DNA of 64,000 bases, taken from positions 9,238,001 through 9,302,000 of the forward strand of contig JAGUCH010000001.1 of the NCBI GenBank assembly GCA_019096065.1, read 5' to 3'. The first letter of the stretch is position 1, and each line of letters opens with the position of its first letter. Made by a program: the position numbers and the translations under genes. Of this stretch, positions 26,139 to 43,343 are shown one piece after another. The notes beneath the pieces were generated by a model that did no database searches, had not been told where the DNA came from, and saw only the letters and a list, made by a program, of their open reading frames with translations. Source of the stretch: Paracyclopina nana (Eukaryota; Arthropoda; Copepoda; Cyclopoida; Cyclopettidae).

Positions 26139-29100
26139 TTATCCAGATGGAGTTGTGTCTGGGCTACCACCTCCTCCAAAACCACCACCTCCAAATCCTC
26201 CTCCTCCACCAAAGTCAAAGGTAAATTTGCAATTAAAGCTGGCGTCACAATCCTTCAACCATGCCTATTAACAAAAAAATTAGGATGAAAAACGGCAATT
26301 CTCATGGGAAAACTGTTAAATTGCACATACATTTCCAGAATAGAAAACGGGAGTGGTTGCTGCTTCATTGGGACAATAACCAATGCTTCCAAAGGCAAAT
26401 GTTGCTGAATTAGTATCACCCACTGTTGGTCCAACTACCCATGCCTATAAAGTAATTTTAGAGCATTGTAGTTTTGTGCTAATAAACTGATTGTTTCATT
26501 TACTGAAATTGAGTTTGCATAGAAAAGCACAGAAGAGCCATCATCTCGAATCCAAACTGGTCGATCATTATGAAGGAAGGTGCCATTAATTGAATAAAGC
26601 CCCATGCTTGATGGTTGAGTAGATTCAAGCAAGCATGTACTCTGAAGCTCAATAGCATCATCACTGTTGGTTAAGCTACAGCAGTCATATGAGCCTGAGA
26701 AAAGAAAATCTAACTGAACACTCATTAAGGTTGGAGATAATTTTACCTGAGCCATCAATTGGTAGGGATGGAAATAAAGTTGAGGCAGCAGGAGTTAAAT
26801 CACTTGCTGTAATTGGTGCTGACTGATCAATTGCAGTTATCTGTATAACTGGAGCTGATCCACAAATGATTGATAGGGAGCAATCAACAACTGGCTGAAT
26901 TTGAAATCAAAATGGTCTACAAATGATTCAAGAAGCTTTTAGGCTGATGTCCTTACCCCATCTTCAGAGTTTGTGCTCCAAATTGATACATCAGTAGGAC
27001 ATTCATAGGAATCTTGGCTTGACTGCTGTGCAATTGAAGTTCCATTTGCAGCAACAACTTCCCATTTCTAATCCAAAACAACCATTCAATAATAAGTTCA
27101 AAAAAGGAAAGAATTGCTGAAAGGTAATACATTGCTGACTGAGTTAAAGCTGATGAGCATGCCATTATTTGAAGTGTGTTTGTAAACCAGATGATTTGCA
27201 ACATAGTCAAAGGCTACATAGTCTCCTAAAGTTTCAGGAGTTCCCAGTCCAAGGGAGCACACAGATGAAACTCCAATTTCATGACAGCAGATATCTAAGC
27301 AAGTAAAGTGATTAATTATGCCTAAACAATCTGACTATAGAAATACTTGGCAAGTTTGTTGTTGATACTGGCTCTTCAGTTGTAGATTCATCACCACCAC
27401 CTCCCCCAAAGCCTCCTCCTCCAAAGCCTCCTCCTCCACCAAAGTCAAATGTAAATTTGCAGTTAAAGCTGGCATCACAATCCTCCAACCATGCCTATTT
27501 GAGAAAGAAGCCCTTATTAAAATAGTAAATTAAATCCAAATTATTGCTCAGTTTGGGCCGTGATGTGATCCATAGCTGTACTGCCTACTGGCACATTTCA
27601 TTACCAAAGCTTGTTGTCCTCATCAAGGTCCATGCTGGATCAGTGAAAACTTTCAAGATTATATCTTTATCTGGAGTCATTATATAAAGAAAAAATTTGG
27701 ATACTTTTGCAATTTGAGATGAAAATCTGCAATTATCATGGGAGAACAGATAATTGCACTTACGCTTCCAGAGTAGAAGACGGGAGTGGTTGCTGCTTCA
27801 TTGGGACAATAACCAATGCTTCCAAAGGCAAATGTTGCTGAATTAGTATCACCCACTGTTGGTCCAACTACCCATGCCTATAAAGTAATTTTAGAGCATT
27901 GTAGTTTTGTGCTAATAAACTGATTGTTTCATTTACTGAAATTGAGTTTGCATAGAAAAGCACAGAAGAGCCATCATCTCGAATCCAAACTGGTCGATCA
28001 TTATGAAGGAAGGTGCCATTAATTGAATAAAGCCCCATGCTTGATGGTTGAGTAGATTCAAGCAAGCATGTACTCTGAAGCTCAATAGCATCATCACTAT
28101 TGGTTAAGCTACAGCAGTCATATGAGCCTGAGAAAAGAAAATCTAACTGAACACTCATTAAGGTTGGAGATAATTTTACCTGAGCCATCAATTGGTAGGG
28201 ATGGAAATAAAGTTGAGGCAGCAGGAGTTAAATCACTTGCTGTAATTGGTGCTGACTGATCAATTGCAGTTATCTGTATAACTGGAGCTGATCCACAAAT
28301 GATTGATAGGGAGCAATCAACAACTGGCTGAATTTGAAATCAAAATGGTCTACAAATGATTCAAGATGCTTTTAGGCTGATGTCCTTACCCCATCTTCAG
28401 AGTTTGTGCTCCAAATTGATACATCAGTAGGACATTCATAGGAATCTTGGCTTGACTGTTGTGCAATTGAAGTTCCATTTGCAGCAACAACTTCCCATTT
28501 CTAATCCAAAACAACCATTCAATAATAAGTTCAAAAAAGGAAAGAATGCTGAAAGGTAATACATTGCTGACTGAGTTAAAGCTGATGAGCATGCCATTAT
28601 TTGAAGTGTGTTTGTAAACCAGATGATTTGCAACATAGTCAAAGGCTACATAGTCTCCTAAAGTTTCAGGAGTTCCCAGTCCAAGGGAGCACACAGATGA
28701 AACTCCAATTTCATGACAACAGATATCTGGATTGGGAAAGGATTCAGTTAGGATCATTGCATGATTACATCATTTCAATTACTTGGAAAATTTGTTGTTG
28801 TGACTGGCTCTTCAGTAGTTATAATCTTGCCCATAGTTGTGCTTTCGGCAACTGTGGTAGTAAATGAGTCAATTTTAGTGGTCAGTGCAGGTTCATCAGT
28901 GAAGTGAGTTGGTATTCTTAAATCTGAAAGGCAACTCTATGGTTACTATAATGTATGAAATGACATGAAATACATTCACCTGTGGTAGACTCTGGAATTA
29001 CAGTTGTTGCAATAGATGATGACTCAGAAGTGGGTACAAATGCATCAGTTGTGGACTCAATAGAATCCTCATCATAAGTTGTTGATCCAGCCATGAAGGT

Positions 29101-32100
29101 TGTTGACTCCATTGACTCTTCAGATGAGGATTCATCAGAGTAAGATGTGGATCCAGTCATGAAGGTTGTTGACTCCATTGACTCTTCAGATGAGGATTCA
29201 TCAGAGTAAGATGTGGATCCAGTCATGAATGTTGTTGACTCCATTGATTCTTCAGATGAGGATTCATCAGAGTAAGTTGTGGATCCAGTCATGAATGTTG
29301 TTGACTCCATTGACTCTTCAGATGAGGATTCATCAGAGTAAGATGTGGATCCAGTCATGAAGGTTGTTGACTCCATTGATTCTTCAGATGAGGATTCATC
29401 AGAGTAAGATGTGGATCCAGTCATGAAGGTTGTTGACTCCATTGACTCTTCAGATGAGGATTCATCAGAGTAAGATGTGGATCCAGTCATGAATGTTGTT
29501 GACTCCATTGACTCTTCAGATGAGGATTCATCAGAGTAAGATGTGGATCCAGTCATAAATGTTGTTGACTCCATTGACTCTTCAGATGAGGATTCATCAG
29601 AGTAAGATGTGGATCCAGTCATGAATGTTGTTGACTCCATTGACTCTTCGGATGAGGATTCATCAGAGTAAGATGTGGATCCAGTCATGAATGTTGTTGA
29701 CTCCATTGATTCTTCAGAGGAGGATTCATCAGAGTAAGATGTGGATCCAGTCATGAATGTTGTTGACTCCATTGACTCTTCAGATGAGGATTCATCAGAG
29801 TAAGATGTGGATCCAGTCATGAATGTTGTTGACTCCATTGACTCTTCAGATGATGATTCGTCAGAGTAAGTTGTGGATCCAGTCATGAATGTTGTTGACT
29901 CCATTGACTCTTCAGATGATGATTCGTCAGAGTAAGATGTGGATCCAGTCATAAATGTTGTTGACTCCATTGACTCTTCAGATGAGGATTCATCAGAGTA
30001 AGATGTGGATCCAGTCATGAATGTTGTTGACTCCATTGACTCTTCAGATGATGATTCATCAGAGTAAGATGTAGACCCAGTCAAATAAGTTGTTGATTCC
30101 ATTTCAGAAGAAGTTGATGCTTCAGTTGGTTCAGTGAGCATTGTTGACTCAGTTGTCTCTGTTTGTTCAGTTGCTTCAGTGGGAGCTGATGTATCTGTTG
30201 GCTCAGATGTTTCAGTTGGTTTGGTTGGCTCAGTAGTTTCAGTTGGTTCATTTGTCTCTGTTGGTTCAGATATTTCTGTTGGTTCAGTACGCAATGATGT
30301 TTCAACTGTCTCTGTTGGCTCAGTTATCTCTGTTGGTTCAGTTGCCTCTGTTGGCTCATTTGATACTGTTGGTTCAATTGTCTCTGTTGGTTCAGTTGCC
30401 ACTGTTGGTTCAGTTGTTTCAGTTGGTTTGGTTGGCTCAGTAGTTTCAGTTGGTTCATTTGTCTCTGTTGGTTCAGATGCTTCCGTTGGTTCAGTAGGCA
30501 ATGATGTTTCAACTGTCTCTGTTGGCTCAGTTATCTCTGTTGGTTCAGTTGCCTCTGTTGGCTCATTTGATACTGTTGGTTCAGTTGTCTCTGTTGGTTC
30601 AGTTGCCACTGTTGGTTCAGTTGTTTCAGTTGGTTTGGTTGGCTCAGTAGTTTCAGTTGGTTCATTTGTCTCTGTTGGTTCAGATGTTTCTGTTGGTTTT
30701 GTTGACTCTGTTGGCTCAGTTGATACTGTTGGTTCATTTGTCTCAGTTGGTTCTGTAGGCATTGTAGATTCAGTTGTCTCTGTTGGTTCAGTAGGGATTG
30801 TTGGTTGATTAGTCTCTGTTGGTTTAGATGTTTCTGTTGGTTCAGTTGCACCAGTTGATTCAGTGGCCTCTGTTGGCTCTGTGGCATCTGTTTGATCTGT
30901 TGCTGTGGTAGACTCTACTTCTTCAGTTGGTTTTGTTGACTCAGATGGCTCGGTTGACTCAGTTGCTGGTGGAGTTGGATCCGTTACCACAGCTGGTGTA
31001 GTTACTTCTGTCGGCTCTGTAACTTTAGTAGAAATTGTTTTTTCAGTAGTAGCTTCAGTTGAAGGCTCGGGTGTGGTTTCTTGCATTGTTGTCGTTGTTG
31101 TGGTGGTGGTAGAAGTTGTAGTAGTAGTAGTGGTAGTAGTTGTAGTAGTAGTCGTTGTTGTGGTAGTAGTCGTTGTTGTGGTAGTAGTCGTAGTAGTCGT
31201 CGGACAAATCTGGCAATTGCAGAAATCTTTTTCAATTGATAAGGATGTTTGAGCGAGACTTCCACAACAAACAGAAGGGCAATCTGTTGGTTTTGGCACA
31301 CACTGAAATCCATTTCCCAGATATCCCTCATTACACTCGCATTGAAAGGCATTAAATGTTGGTAATATGACATTTCCATTCATTTTAGCAGGTACTGTGA
31401 CACCAGTATCAACGCAACTAGCATTTGCATCGCAAGATTCAGGGGTTGATCTGCAATCTTGGCCTGAGAAAGAGAATCAATTTATATGGTGTAGCAAGGC
31501 TCATCTGTGCTATGTGTCAGAAACATACTTCTCCCCAAGCAAACATTATCGGCTCCTCCTCTGTAGCAGTACTGACCGCGCTGGAAATGAGCAACGGGTA
31601 CTTCGACGTAAGGACCACATTGAATGGCATCTTTAGAAAGCTCGTGGTATTTCAAGTCAATTATTTTATAAGATTAATAGATTTACCTGGTGTGCAAATT
31701 GCACAATTGTATGAGGATCCTGTGCCATCAAAATGACAAAAGCCTCCAATCTCTGATAGCGTGTCTTCGTATCTTATAACACCTGAAAAAACACATGATG
31801 CTTAAAGTTTCCAAAGTCAGCAACTTGTTGCTGAGAACAAATTGAGAGCGATTTGACAATTATAAATTGCATCCTGTTATCATTTCTTTTTTGTTACAGG
31901 TTGTGGGCCTTTCATGCTTACCTATGCATCCTTTTTGAATTTCTCCAGATGCAGCTTTGGGCTGGCACCAGTTGTGCTCTGGATAGCCACATTGGACGCC
32001 TCCAGCTTTACAGCACGCGCATTCCCCTGGCGAAGTGAATTGCTGTAGAGGATCAAACCAGCATGCGCATCCAGTTTGACTTTTGGTGACCGCTGTGTAT

Positions 32101-32186
32101 TCAGCAGTAGGAAATACCACGCAATCTACGTGCCTCAAAACATACGATGATAGGCCAAGTAGAAATATGTAATACTTTTGAGTCAT
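26139..32186 (-). CDS. Large secreted modular mucin-like protein (EGF, poly-Thr, TEPTE region, 22-residue repeats, duplicated extracellular block)
   Basis: No family name is known to me. Seventeen exons were inferred in coding order: 31922-32186, 31687-31782, 31529-31630, 28980-31463, 28783-28923, 28563-28726, 28390-28500, 28180-28327, 27937-28127, 27764-27877, 27347-27494, 27131-27294, 26957-27067, 26747-26894, 26504-26694, 26331-26444 and 26139-26264. Frame is continuous for 1605 residues. A signal peptide (MTQKYYIFLLGLSSY) precedes a Cys-rich head and an EGF-like domain (ESCDANASCVD ... FQCECNEGYLGNGFQC). Then come about 38 threonines, TEPTE-type repeats, about 15 copies of a 22-residue Ser/Thr/Glu repeat, and two copies of a five-exon block, each followed by a Gly-rich exon (FGGGGGFGGGG). 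Each block contains two segments (HLVYKHTSNNG...KWEVV and NGTFLHNDRPVWIRDDG...AWVVG) resembling the invertebrate 'NGRPVYK...YLYY...W' type module. There is no membrane segment, so secretion and heavy O-glycosylation (mucus, cuticle or matrix) are inferred. Exon structure is well supported; function is unknown. Confidence 0.85.
26331..28726 (-). repeat. Recent tandem duplication of a five-exon protein block (about 960 bp per copy)
   Basis: 26331-27294 and 27764-28726 match almost base for base, introns included, at an offset of 1433 bp that becomes 1432 after a single-base indel near 27112. The differences seen are a few substitutions. Each copy carries the same five exons in the same phases and is followed by a Gly-rich exon. 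High intron identity implies a recent duplication or gene conversion, or possibly an assembly artefact. Confidence 0.9.
29055..30105 (-). repeat. 66-bp coding minisatellite (22-residue repeat, about 15 units)
   Basis: The period is 66 bp, encoding SMESTTFMTGSTSYSDESSS plus EE, with one diverged unit at each end. Units differ mostly by single bases, many of them silent (for example Asp/Ser codon changes in the DESSSEE segment). The array lies within one exon of the mucin-like gene, and all units keep the frame. Confidence 0.92.
30106..31083 (-). repeat. Thr/Pro/Glu-rich coding repeat region (TEPTE-type)
   Basis: Short imperfect tandem units such as TEPTETTEPTKPTE repeat for over 300 residues. 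A longer-period duplication is visible: segments around 30280-30480 and 30490-30690 are near copies. The composition matches mucin-type O-glycosylation domains. The opposite strand reads as an artefactual Val/Ser/Gly frame. Confidence 0.85.
31087..31200 (-). repeat. Poly-threonine triplet repeat
   Basis: ACN triplets (plus-strand GTN) encode about 38 nearly uninterrupted Thr residues between the EGF region (CPT...) and MQETTPEP. Codon mixing suggests coding selection as well as slippage. Confidence 0.85.
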
Positions 32187-37712
<5,526 letters not shown>

Positions 37713-38119
37713 TTCTTGAAATCCTCAATTGAATAAATGGCGTTAATTCAGCATTGAGTCATCTGTTTCTATCTGCTGCCGTCGTGGGCTGTGTCAGGCT
37801 TTCAGCTGCCAAGTGGGAACAATGCGTGCGTTACGCCTAAGAAGAAGCCCTGCGTTGCGGCGGAACATTTGGATTTTGCGACGCGCAACCTCTCTTGTCC
37901 TTGAAATGTCGGAACTTTTGCAGCAATAACTTACCCAACCTCGCTAATTATATTTCTGATTTGCTGGTGTTTGATCGCAACCATTTCAAAAGTGCATAAG
38001 GCCAATATAGTACATAAAACTATAAAAAGTCTTTTGCGGCTCTTCAGATTTTTCAAATAATTGCAATGAGTTGCGAAAGCGCTCTAGATAAATAAAGGGG
38101 TATATATTAATAACATTAT
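37713..38119. other. PI4K2 upstream region
   Basis: This region lies immediately 5' of the PI4K2 start codon on the minus strand. A moderately GC-rich stretch near 37780-37880 could be the promoter, but no defined core element was recognised. No coding sequence is seen. Confidence 0.35.
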
Positions 38120-38387
38120 GATGTGAAAGTACTCGTCACGAATTATGACATCAGAGAGATTAATTTATTATTGCGAAGCGCGAATTGCTAAATAGAGCAG
38201 TATAGATGGATTGGCAGCTGGCATGCAATTCCTAATGTGTCATTTCATGCAATCCTCATTATGAGAAAACTTTCGCCAAGGCCTTTTGAATCGGATGACA
38301 TCTTTGAAATGTCATTCCAACCTCGCGGCAGAACCTGTCGCACGCTCCAAATGCCTCCATAATGTCAAGGTGCTGCAGTTTCTCAAT
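38120..38387 (+). repeat. 268-bp direct repeat, copy 1
   Basis: The segment starts GATGTGAAAGTACTCG and ends GCAGTTTCTCAAT. It matches 38457-38724 with no difference I can see, at an offset of 337 bp with a 69-bp spacer. It has no terminal inverted repeats or coding content, so it looks like a recent segmental duplication rather than a transposon. Confidence 0.92.
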
Positions 38388-38456
38388 TCACAACAGTAAC
38401 ATAACAATAACAAACGCAAGTAGCACGCCTAGCGGAGGGAAAGTTGAAACATTTGG

Positions 38457-38724
38457 GATGTGAAAGTACTCGTCACGAATTATGACATCAGAGAGATTAA
38501 TTTATTATTGCGAAGCGCGAATTGCTAAATAGAGCAGTATAGATGGATTGGCAGCTGGCATGCAATTCCTAATGTGTCATTTCATGCAATCCTCATTATG
38601 AGAAAACTTTCGCCAAGGCCTTTTGAATCGGATGACATCTTTGAAATGTCATTCCAACCTCGCGGCAGAACCTGTCGCACGCTCCAAATGCCTCCATAAT
38701 GTCAAGGTGCTGCAGTTTCTCAAT
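38457..38724 (+). repeat. 268-bp direct repeat, copy 2
   Basis: This is the second copy of the segment at 38120-38387. Flanking sequences differ immediately on both sides (TTCACAAC after copy 1, ACGTATGA after copy 2), which fixes the boundaries. Confidence 0.92.
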
Positions 38725-41340
38725 ACGTATGAGCGTACTCACTTGCTCCCGGTAGTCGAGCCCTCTTTTTTAAGGCGGAGCGTGTCAACAAAAAGGGCAT
38801 GCATGACGACTGAACGATCCCTATCGCGCGCCAAACTATTCACGTTTTGCTTTGATGAGACAAAGCTGACGCGTTGAGGGATGGGGCACCCGTTTCATGC
38901 TAGATTTCCCGAAAGTATCGTCTTTTTTGGCAACCGAAAACCTTGGATCGGCCCGAGCGCCCGGCCGCCATCGGTTGCGCAGAGATTGCAACGGTGTTCC
39001 GGCGCAGTTGATGGTAAACCAGGTAGACTTGGCAGAGAATCTTGCTGCCACAATGTTGACGTCTGCGTAACGCTTCAACGACACCTTTCGAAATGATGCG
39101 TGGCAGTGCTTAAAAAAGCCACCGAGCATAGGACCGTTTGGGAGACAGGTAAGCGCAATCGGGGCAAGGTTAGCAATTGCACGCGAAAACATGACCTCAT
39201 TCCTCGAAAGAACGTCTGCCGGTCACGGTTGCTTCAACCAAACTTTCAAGGGTGCAAGCAGAAGCAACTTTTGACCCATTTCGTATCCAGACAAAACTAA
39301 CTTTGAAAACAAAGGGTCCCGAAGCATGTCGATGATCTCCACGCATGGTTTCGTTCCATTGGAAGAGAATTTGGCTGCATTGAAATGATGCAATGTTACG
39401 CCGAAATGATGGCGTGAAAGTGCGAAACTGCTTTGATGATCCAACTTAAATTGGAACGAGTGCATTTACGCGTTCGTTTTCTTTCGTGCAACAATGCTCG
39501 CCAAGAGCATCCGGCAGTTGCACTTGTTTTGCAAAAATGTAAATTGCCTCGGTCATCGCGGATCATCCGCGTTTGGCTTGACTCTTGCGATGGCGTTCCG
39601 GCGAGCCTCGCCTTTGAAAAATTCGATAAGCGTTTCCGGCTAATTGAAGCTGGATAAAAAATAGCGCTTTGCGAGCTAATGCCAGGGCCTCGTTGAATTT
39701 TTAAATGCGCGCACGAGCTGAAATGCCGATGATGGGCGTAAGCTAACACCCGAAGGAAATTCATCTCGAAGCAATCACGCACGGGGGGCAAAAAATGCAA
39801 CGGATTTCCGCCATCGGCATCATCGGATGGCAAGTGGCATTAGAGAGACTGACCCAATCCAGTGACGTGGGAAAAGGAGACACGATGCTCGGATTGCCTT
39901 GCATTTTTCATGGCAGCAAGCGCGGCCCGACCAGTGTTGCCAACGGATTTTTTGGCTTCCGACCACTTTTTTTCGCAAAAACGACCACTTTTGCGACCAC
40001 AATTTTTCGATGAATCCAAAAACGACCAATTTTGCGACCAGTAGCCAAAAAACAGCAAAAAAGGTGCATTTTTTGGCCCAAAATTGGCTTTTTAGTTTTC
40101 TGTTTTGTGTTTGGAGGCCTGAATAGTGATCCAAAACAAAAAATCCAAACACTTTTGCATAAAAATGACTCTTTTCAAAAAGCCACTTCATGGGCGGAGC
40201 TTTGTTCCACAAACTGGCTGTTCCCTCATGTAAAAAAAAGAATTTTCGTGTTCATGCAATTTTCAAATATTTTTGCCAATTTTTGGATTTGAGTTCATGG
40301 CCAACGTCAAATTCATCAATGCAGATCTCAAAAAATTCCGTATTTTTTGAAAAAATGGCAAAATTAAGCTATTTTCCCGTATTTTTTGGCACTTTCGAAA
40401 ACGACCACTTTTGCGACCACCGACCACCAAAAATTTTCCCGACTAAATTAACTCAAAAACGACCACATTGGTCGTTTCCGACCACCGTTGGCAACACTGG
40501 GCCCGACGAGCGGCAAATGATCCGCGAGCTAGGCACGGATTTACGAAAAGTTTCAGTCTTGTTTTTCCCCCTGGCTTGGCTATTTGTTGAGCGCGAAGCT
40601 GGGATGAGGAGTTGAGCAGCGTGGGCCAAGAGTTCAACAGCTGAAAAAATAACAAGAAAAAGTTGAAAAAGGCAAGCTCCTAAGGTAAGATTGCCTTCAA
40701 TTTTCCACTCGAATCAGCTTTACGGACGGTGCAGTCCACGATGGACGCGAATTGCGCCCTTTCCAGCGCATTTGCATGGCTATTTTGAAAGAGCAATTGC
40801 GATTCCGTTTCTTGCGCCGATGGATCAAAGCGTTTTGCCTTTTCCGCGAGTCGGCTTTCGAGGGGAGCATGCGAGGGCCTCGCCGTGAACTCGTCGTGTT
40901 TTCATCACGGTTCGTTTAACGCCATTTTCATGCCCGTTTTTTATTTACATGGCACGGCTTTCTCGTTGGCAAAACGCTCACTCACGCAGCACGGTTTTGT
41001 CGGCGAAGCTTTGGAAAAATGATTTTTCTTGCCGCTTAAATTTGTCATTCTTTTTGACTCGCATGTCGGATCAATTCTTGAGCTTGAAAAAGCACGGCGT
41101 CAACAATGCCGCTCTCAAAATGGGCTCGTTGACAACTTCGCGCTGAAAGGCTGGTCAATATTGCGATGGCTTTCCCCCACTGGCACCTGTCCATTAGCAA
41201 ATGATGTTTTAAGCTCCAAATAGCGGCTCAACCTCCGCGGGTCCGATAAGTAATGACTCTCGGTCAATTGTAGCAGCAATCATTGATTTAACGTTAATGC
41301 CGTTAAGTCGCTTTGGCGGTAGTGGAGTGGCTCTCCCATG
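38725..41340. other. GC-richer unassigned region containing a hAT-like element
   Basis: Base composition rises compared with the flanks, with CG dinucleotides common (for example 38950-39030 and 39540-39620). Overlapping open frames occur on both strands, but none shows a domain, and they look like by-products of high GC. A splice-donor-like GTAAGC follows 39148. It may be a promoter or non-coding exon of an unseen transcript. The transposon at 39932-40499 is described separately. Confidence 0.35.
39932..40499. mobile_element. Non-autonomous hAT-like DNA transposon (MITE), 568 bp
   Basis: The terminal inverted repeats are perfect: CAGTGTTGCCAACGG at the left and its reverse complement CCGTTGGCAACACTG at the right. 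The flanks are an exact 8-bp target duplication, GGCCCGAC (39924-39931 and 40500-40507). An 8-bp duplication with CAGTG-type ends is typical of the hAT superfamily. Subterminal repeats of the form CGACCACTTTTGCGACCA occur near both ends. No transposase-like frame is visible, so it must be mobilised in trans. The intact duplication and ends suggest fairly recent insertion. Confidence 0.9.
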
Positions 41341-43343
41341 GGACCCATGTAACTCTCCTCGCCACAGCACCGTGAGAAAAACAACGACGCAAAAATACTA
41401 AAGTTTTTTTTGCTCAACAGCTCAAGGAGAGCTTTGAATGATTATTGGACATTGGCCGAACTTAAAAGCGGGCTCTTTTGGGTCCTCTACCCATGTAGCG
41501 TAACCCATAATGACGCGGGGTTAGCCTTGTAAATCCTTCAGCGCAATAAATCTGCGCGTCCAGAGCAGCAAGGCGATGAATGCAAAAAGCCTCTTGCGGC
41601 TGAAAATGTTCATTGTTGTGGCTATTCATTCCCCTTGGCCTTTATTTTGCGCCAAATTTCCGTTCAGGCTGGGAAATTTATTCAGCAAGTTTACTGCAAT
41701 GCTGCCGTTGCGAGGAAAGCTAGAAAAAACCTTTCCGCTTCTCATGAGCAACTGTCATTCTCTTTTCAAGTAGGCTGGTCAAGGGTTTCCCTGATCTGGT
41801 AAATCAGTCCCTGTCAAAGAATAATGATGCTACTCAAATGCATAAGTGCTGGCATTCGCATTCTTTGCAAATGGACCAGAAAAGCTGCAACCTTTAAAAT
41901 GACGCTTAATTGTGAGATTGCAATCAAAACCTGAGGGAAGGCCGTTTGGTATTACCTTGGAACCGATTAAACAAGTGAAATCTGTTTACAATTGGCGCTC
42001 TTCGCAACTTTCTAGGAAGCTCTCTCCCTCACCAGGGAAAAACAAATCTGTTTCCGGCTGAAACTCTGCTATGCATAAAGCTGTTCATCTTACCTGTGTC
42101 AAAAATAAGGTAATAAAATTGGTGCCATGAGGGCTTTTACTTTTTATGCGTCCCTGTCGTAATATTAGCAATCTTCACAAGAGGCCCCGACGCATAGGGG
42201 ATCAAACAGTTTTTCAAACATGAAAGTTGCTTTTTTGGCACCTGAAATCCCATGAATTTTGTTGCCAACATTAGTTTGCCTACATGAATGTGCTTGATTG
42301 TTCCGAAATAGCTGATTTGGCTAATTTGAGTTGGCATTAGCAATTTGTGCTGCATACTGATGCATAATGGCAAAAAAGAACCCGACACGTTTCGTGTAGT
42401 CTGCTGAGTGCTTCCCAGTTTTAGTAGTAGTGTACTATGTGCTTCAAAAACTTTACCCATAATACGAGCTGAGATTTTATAGGGTGAGGAAAAGGCTCGT
42501 ATTCTGCCATTGGTATTCGCGCATGCTTCGGAAAACCTTGCTTCGATTTATTTATAAGCAAGAAAAAGTGCATTGATTGCTAGAGCATGCTTTTGATTGT
42601 CATGTTCCTGAAAATCAGCTCTGTAATGCTTCGTGATGCCGCAAGCCTCAAACTTATTATTATTAGACTCTGCTTAAAAATTTCCTCGGAACGGGCGAAA
42701 TGTCAGGCATGAGCCTCGATGTGCCACAAAGTCGCGTTCTCAATCCCCACTAAGTTTTTATGATGAAAAGTTTTTAAATGAATTTTGTGCTAGATGAAAT
42801 TTTATCGACAGCCAGCAAAGAGGAGAAAGTCAGCGAGGCGTTGTCGTTTTTATTGATGTATTTATGACTCTCCAAATATCAAGCCTTAACTTTGTCGATG
42901 GTTGATAAGTTTGGTGATGGAGCTTTTAGTTGACGCATTTCAAAGCATGGCAATTAAGCTAGTCTAGCACAGTACGTTGTTGCTTTCTAATCAGTTAACA
43001 AAGCGAATGCAAGCGGTGTACTTCAGCTTGATCGAGGAATCGCATTTCAATGAGGCCGCACTAAAAAAACAGGGTTAGCCTCATGCTACTCAGCTCGCTG
43101 CATCTACTTAGCTAATTACTTTTCCTTTTGTACCTCAGTACGGTATATGTAAAAGTATGCGCCTGCATGTTACTGCTGGTGTCTTGTGCACGAATTGCTC
43201 GTGACTTTATTTGCTTGTCAAACCAATTTATGCTAGCCCCCCAACTTTTACTAAGTCAATACAGACAACTATTTCAACTTTGCTAATTATCATGCGAGCT
43301 TATCGTAAGCAAGTTGGGAGGAGAATTTTCACAAATAGTAATC
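41341..43343. other. Unassigned AT-rich spacer
   Basis: No coding exon, structured RNA, transposon end or repeat array was recognised in this stretch. A 107-codon minus-strand frame at 42137-42460 has no visible motif and is not called. Confidence 0.5.

Noticed and set aside
26865-28600. Separate small genes for each short minus-strand frame of the duplicated block
   Set aside because: The frames are exons read into introns; phase-consistent splicing joins them into one gene.
30134-30808. Plus-strand 224-codon Val/Ser/Gly-rich open frame
   Set aside because: It is the antisense reading of the TEPTE repeat; the repeat lacks stops in several frames. The minus-strand frame is supported by the EGF and splice structure.
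39396-39833. Minus-strand 145-codon frame in the GC-rich island
   Set aside because: No recognisable motif; long frames on both strands are expected at this base composition.
39820-40212. Minus-strand 130-codon frame overlapping the transposon
   Set aside because: It runs across the transposon border into flanking DNA and shows no transposase motif; it arises from the repeated subterminal units.
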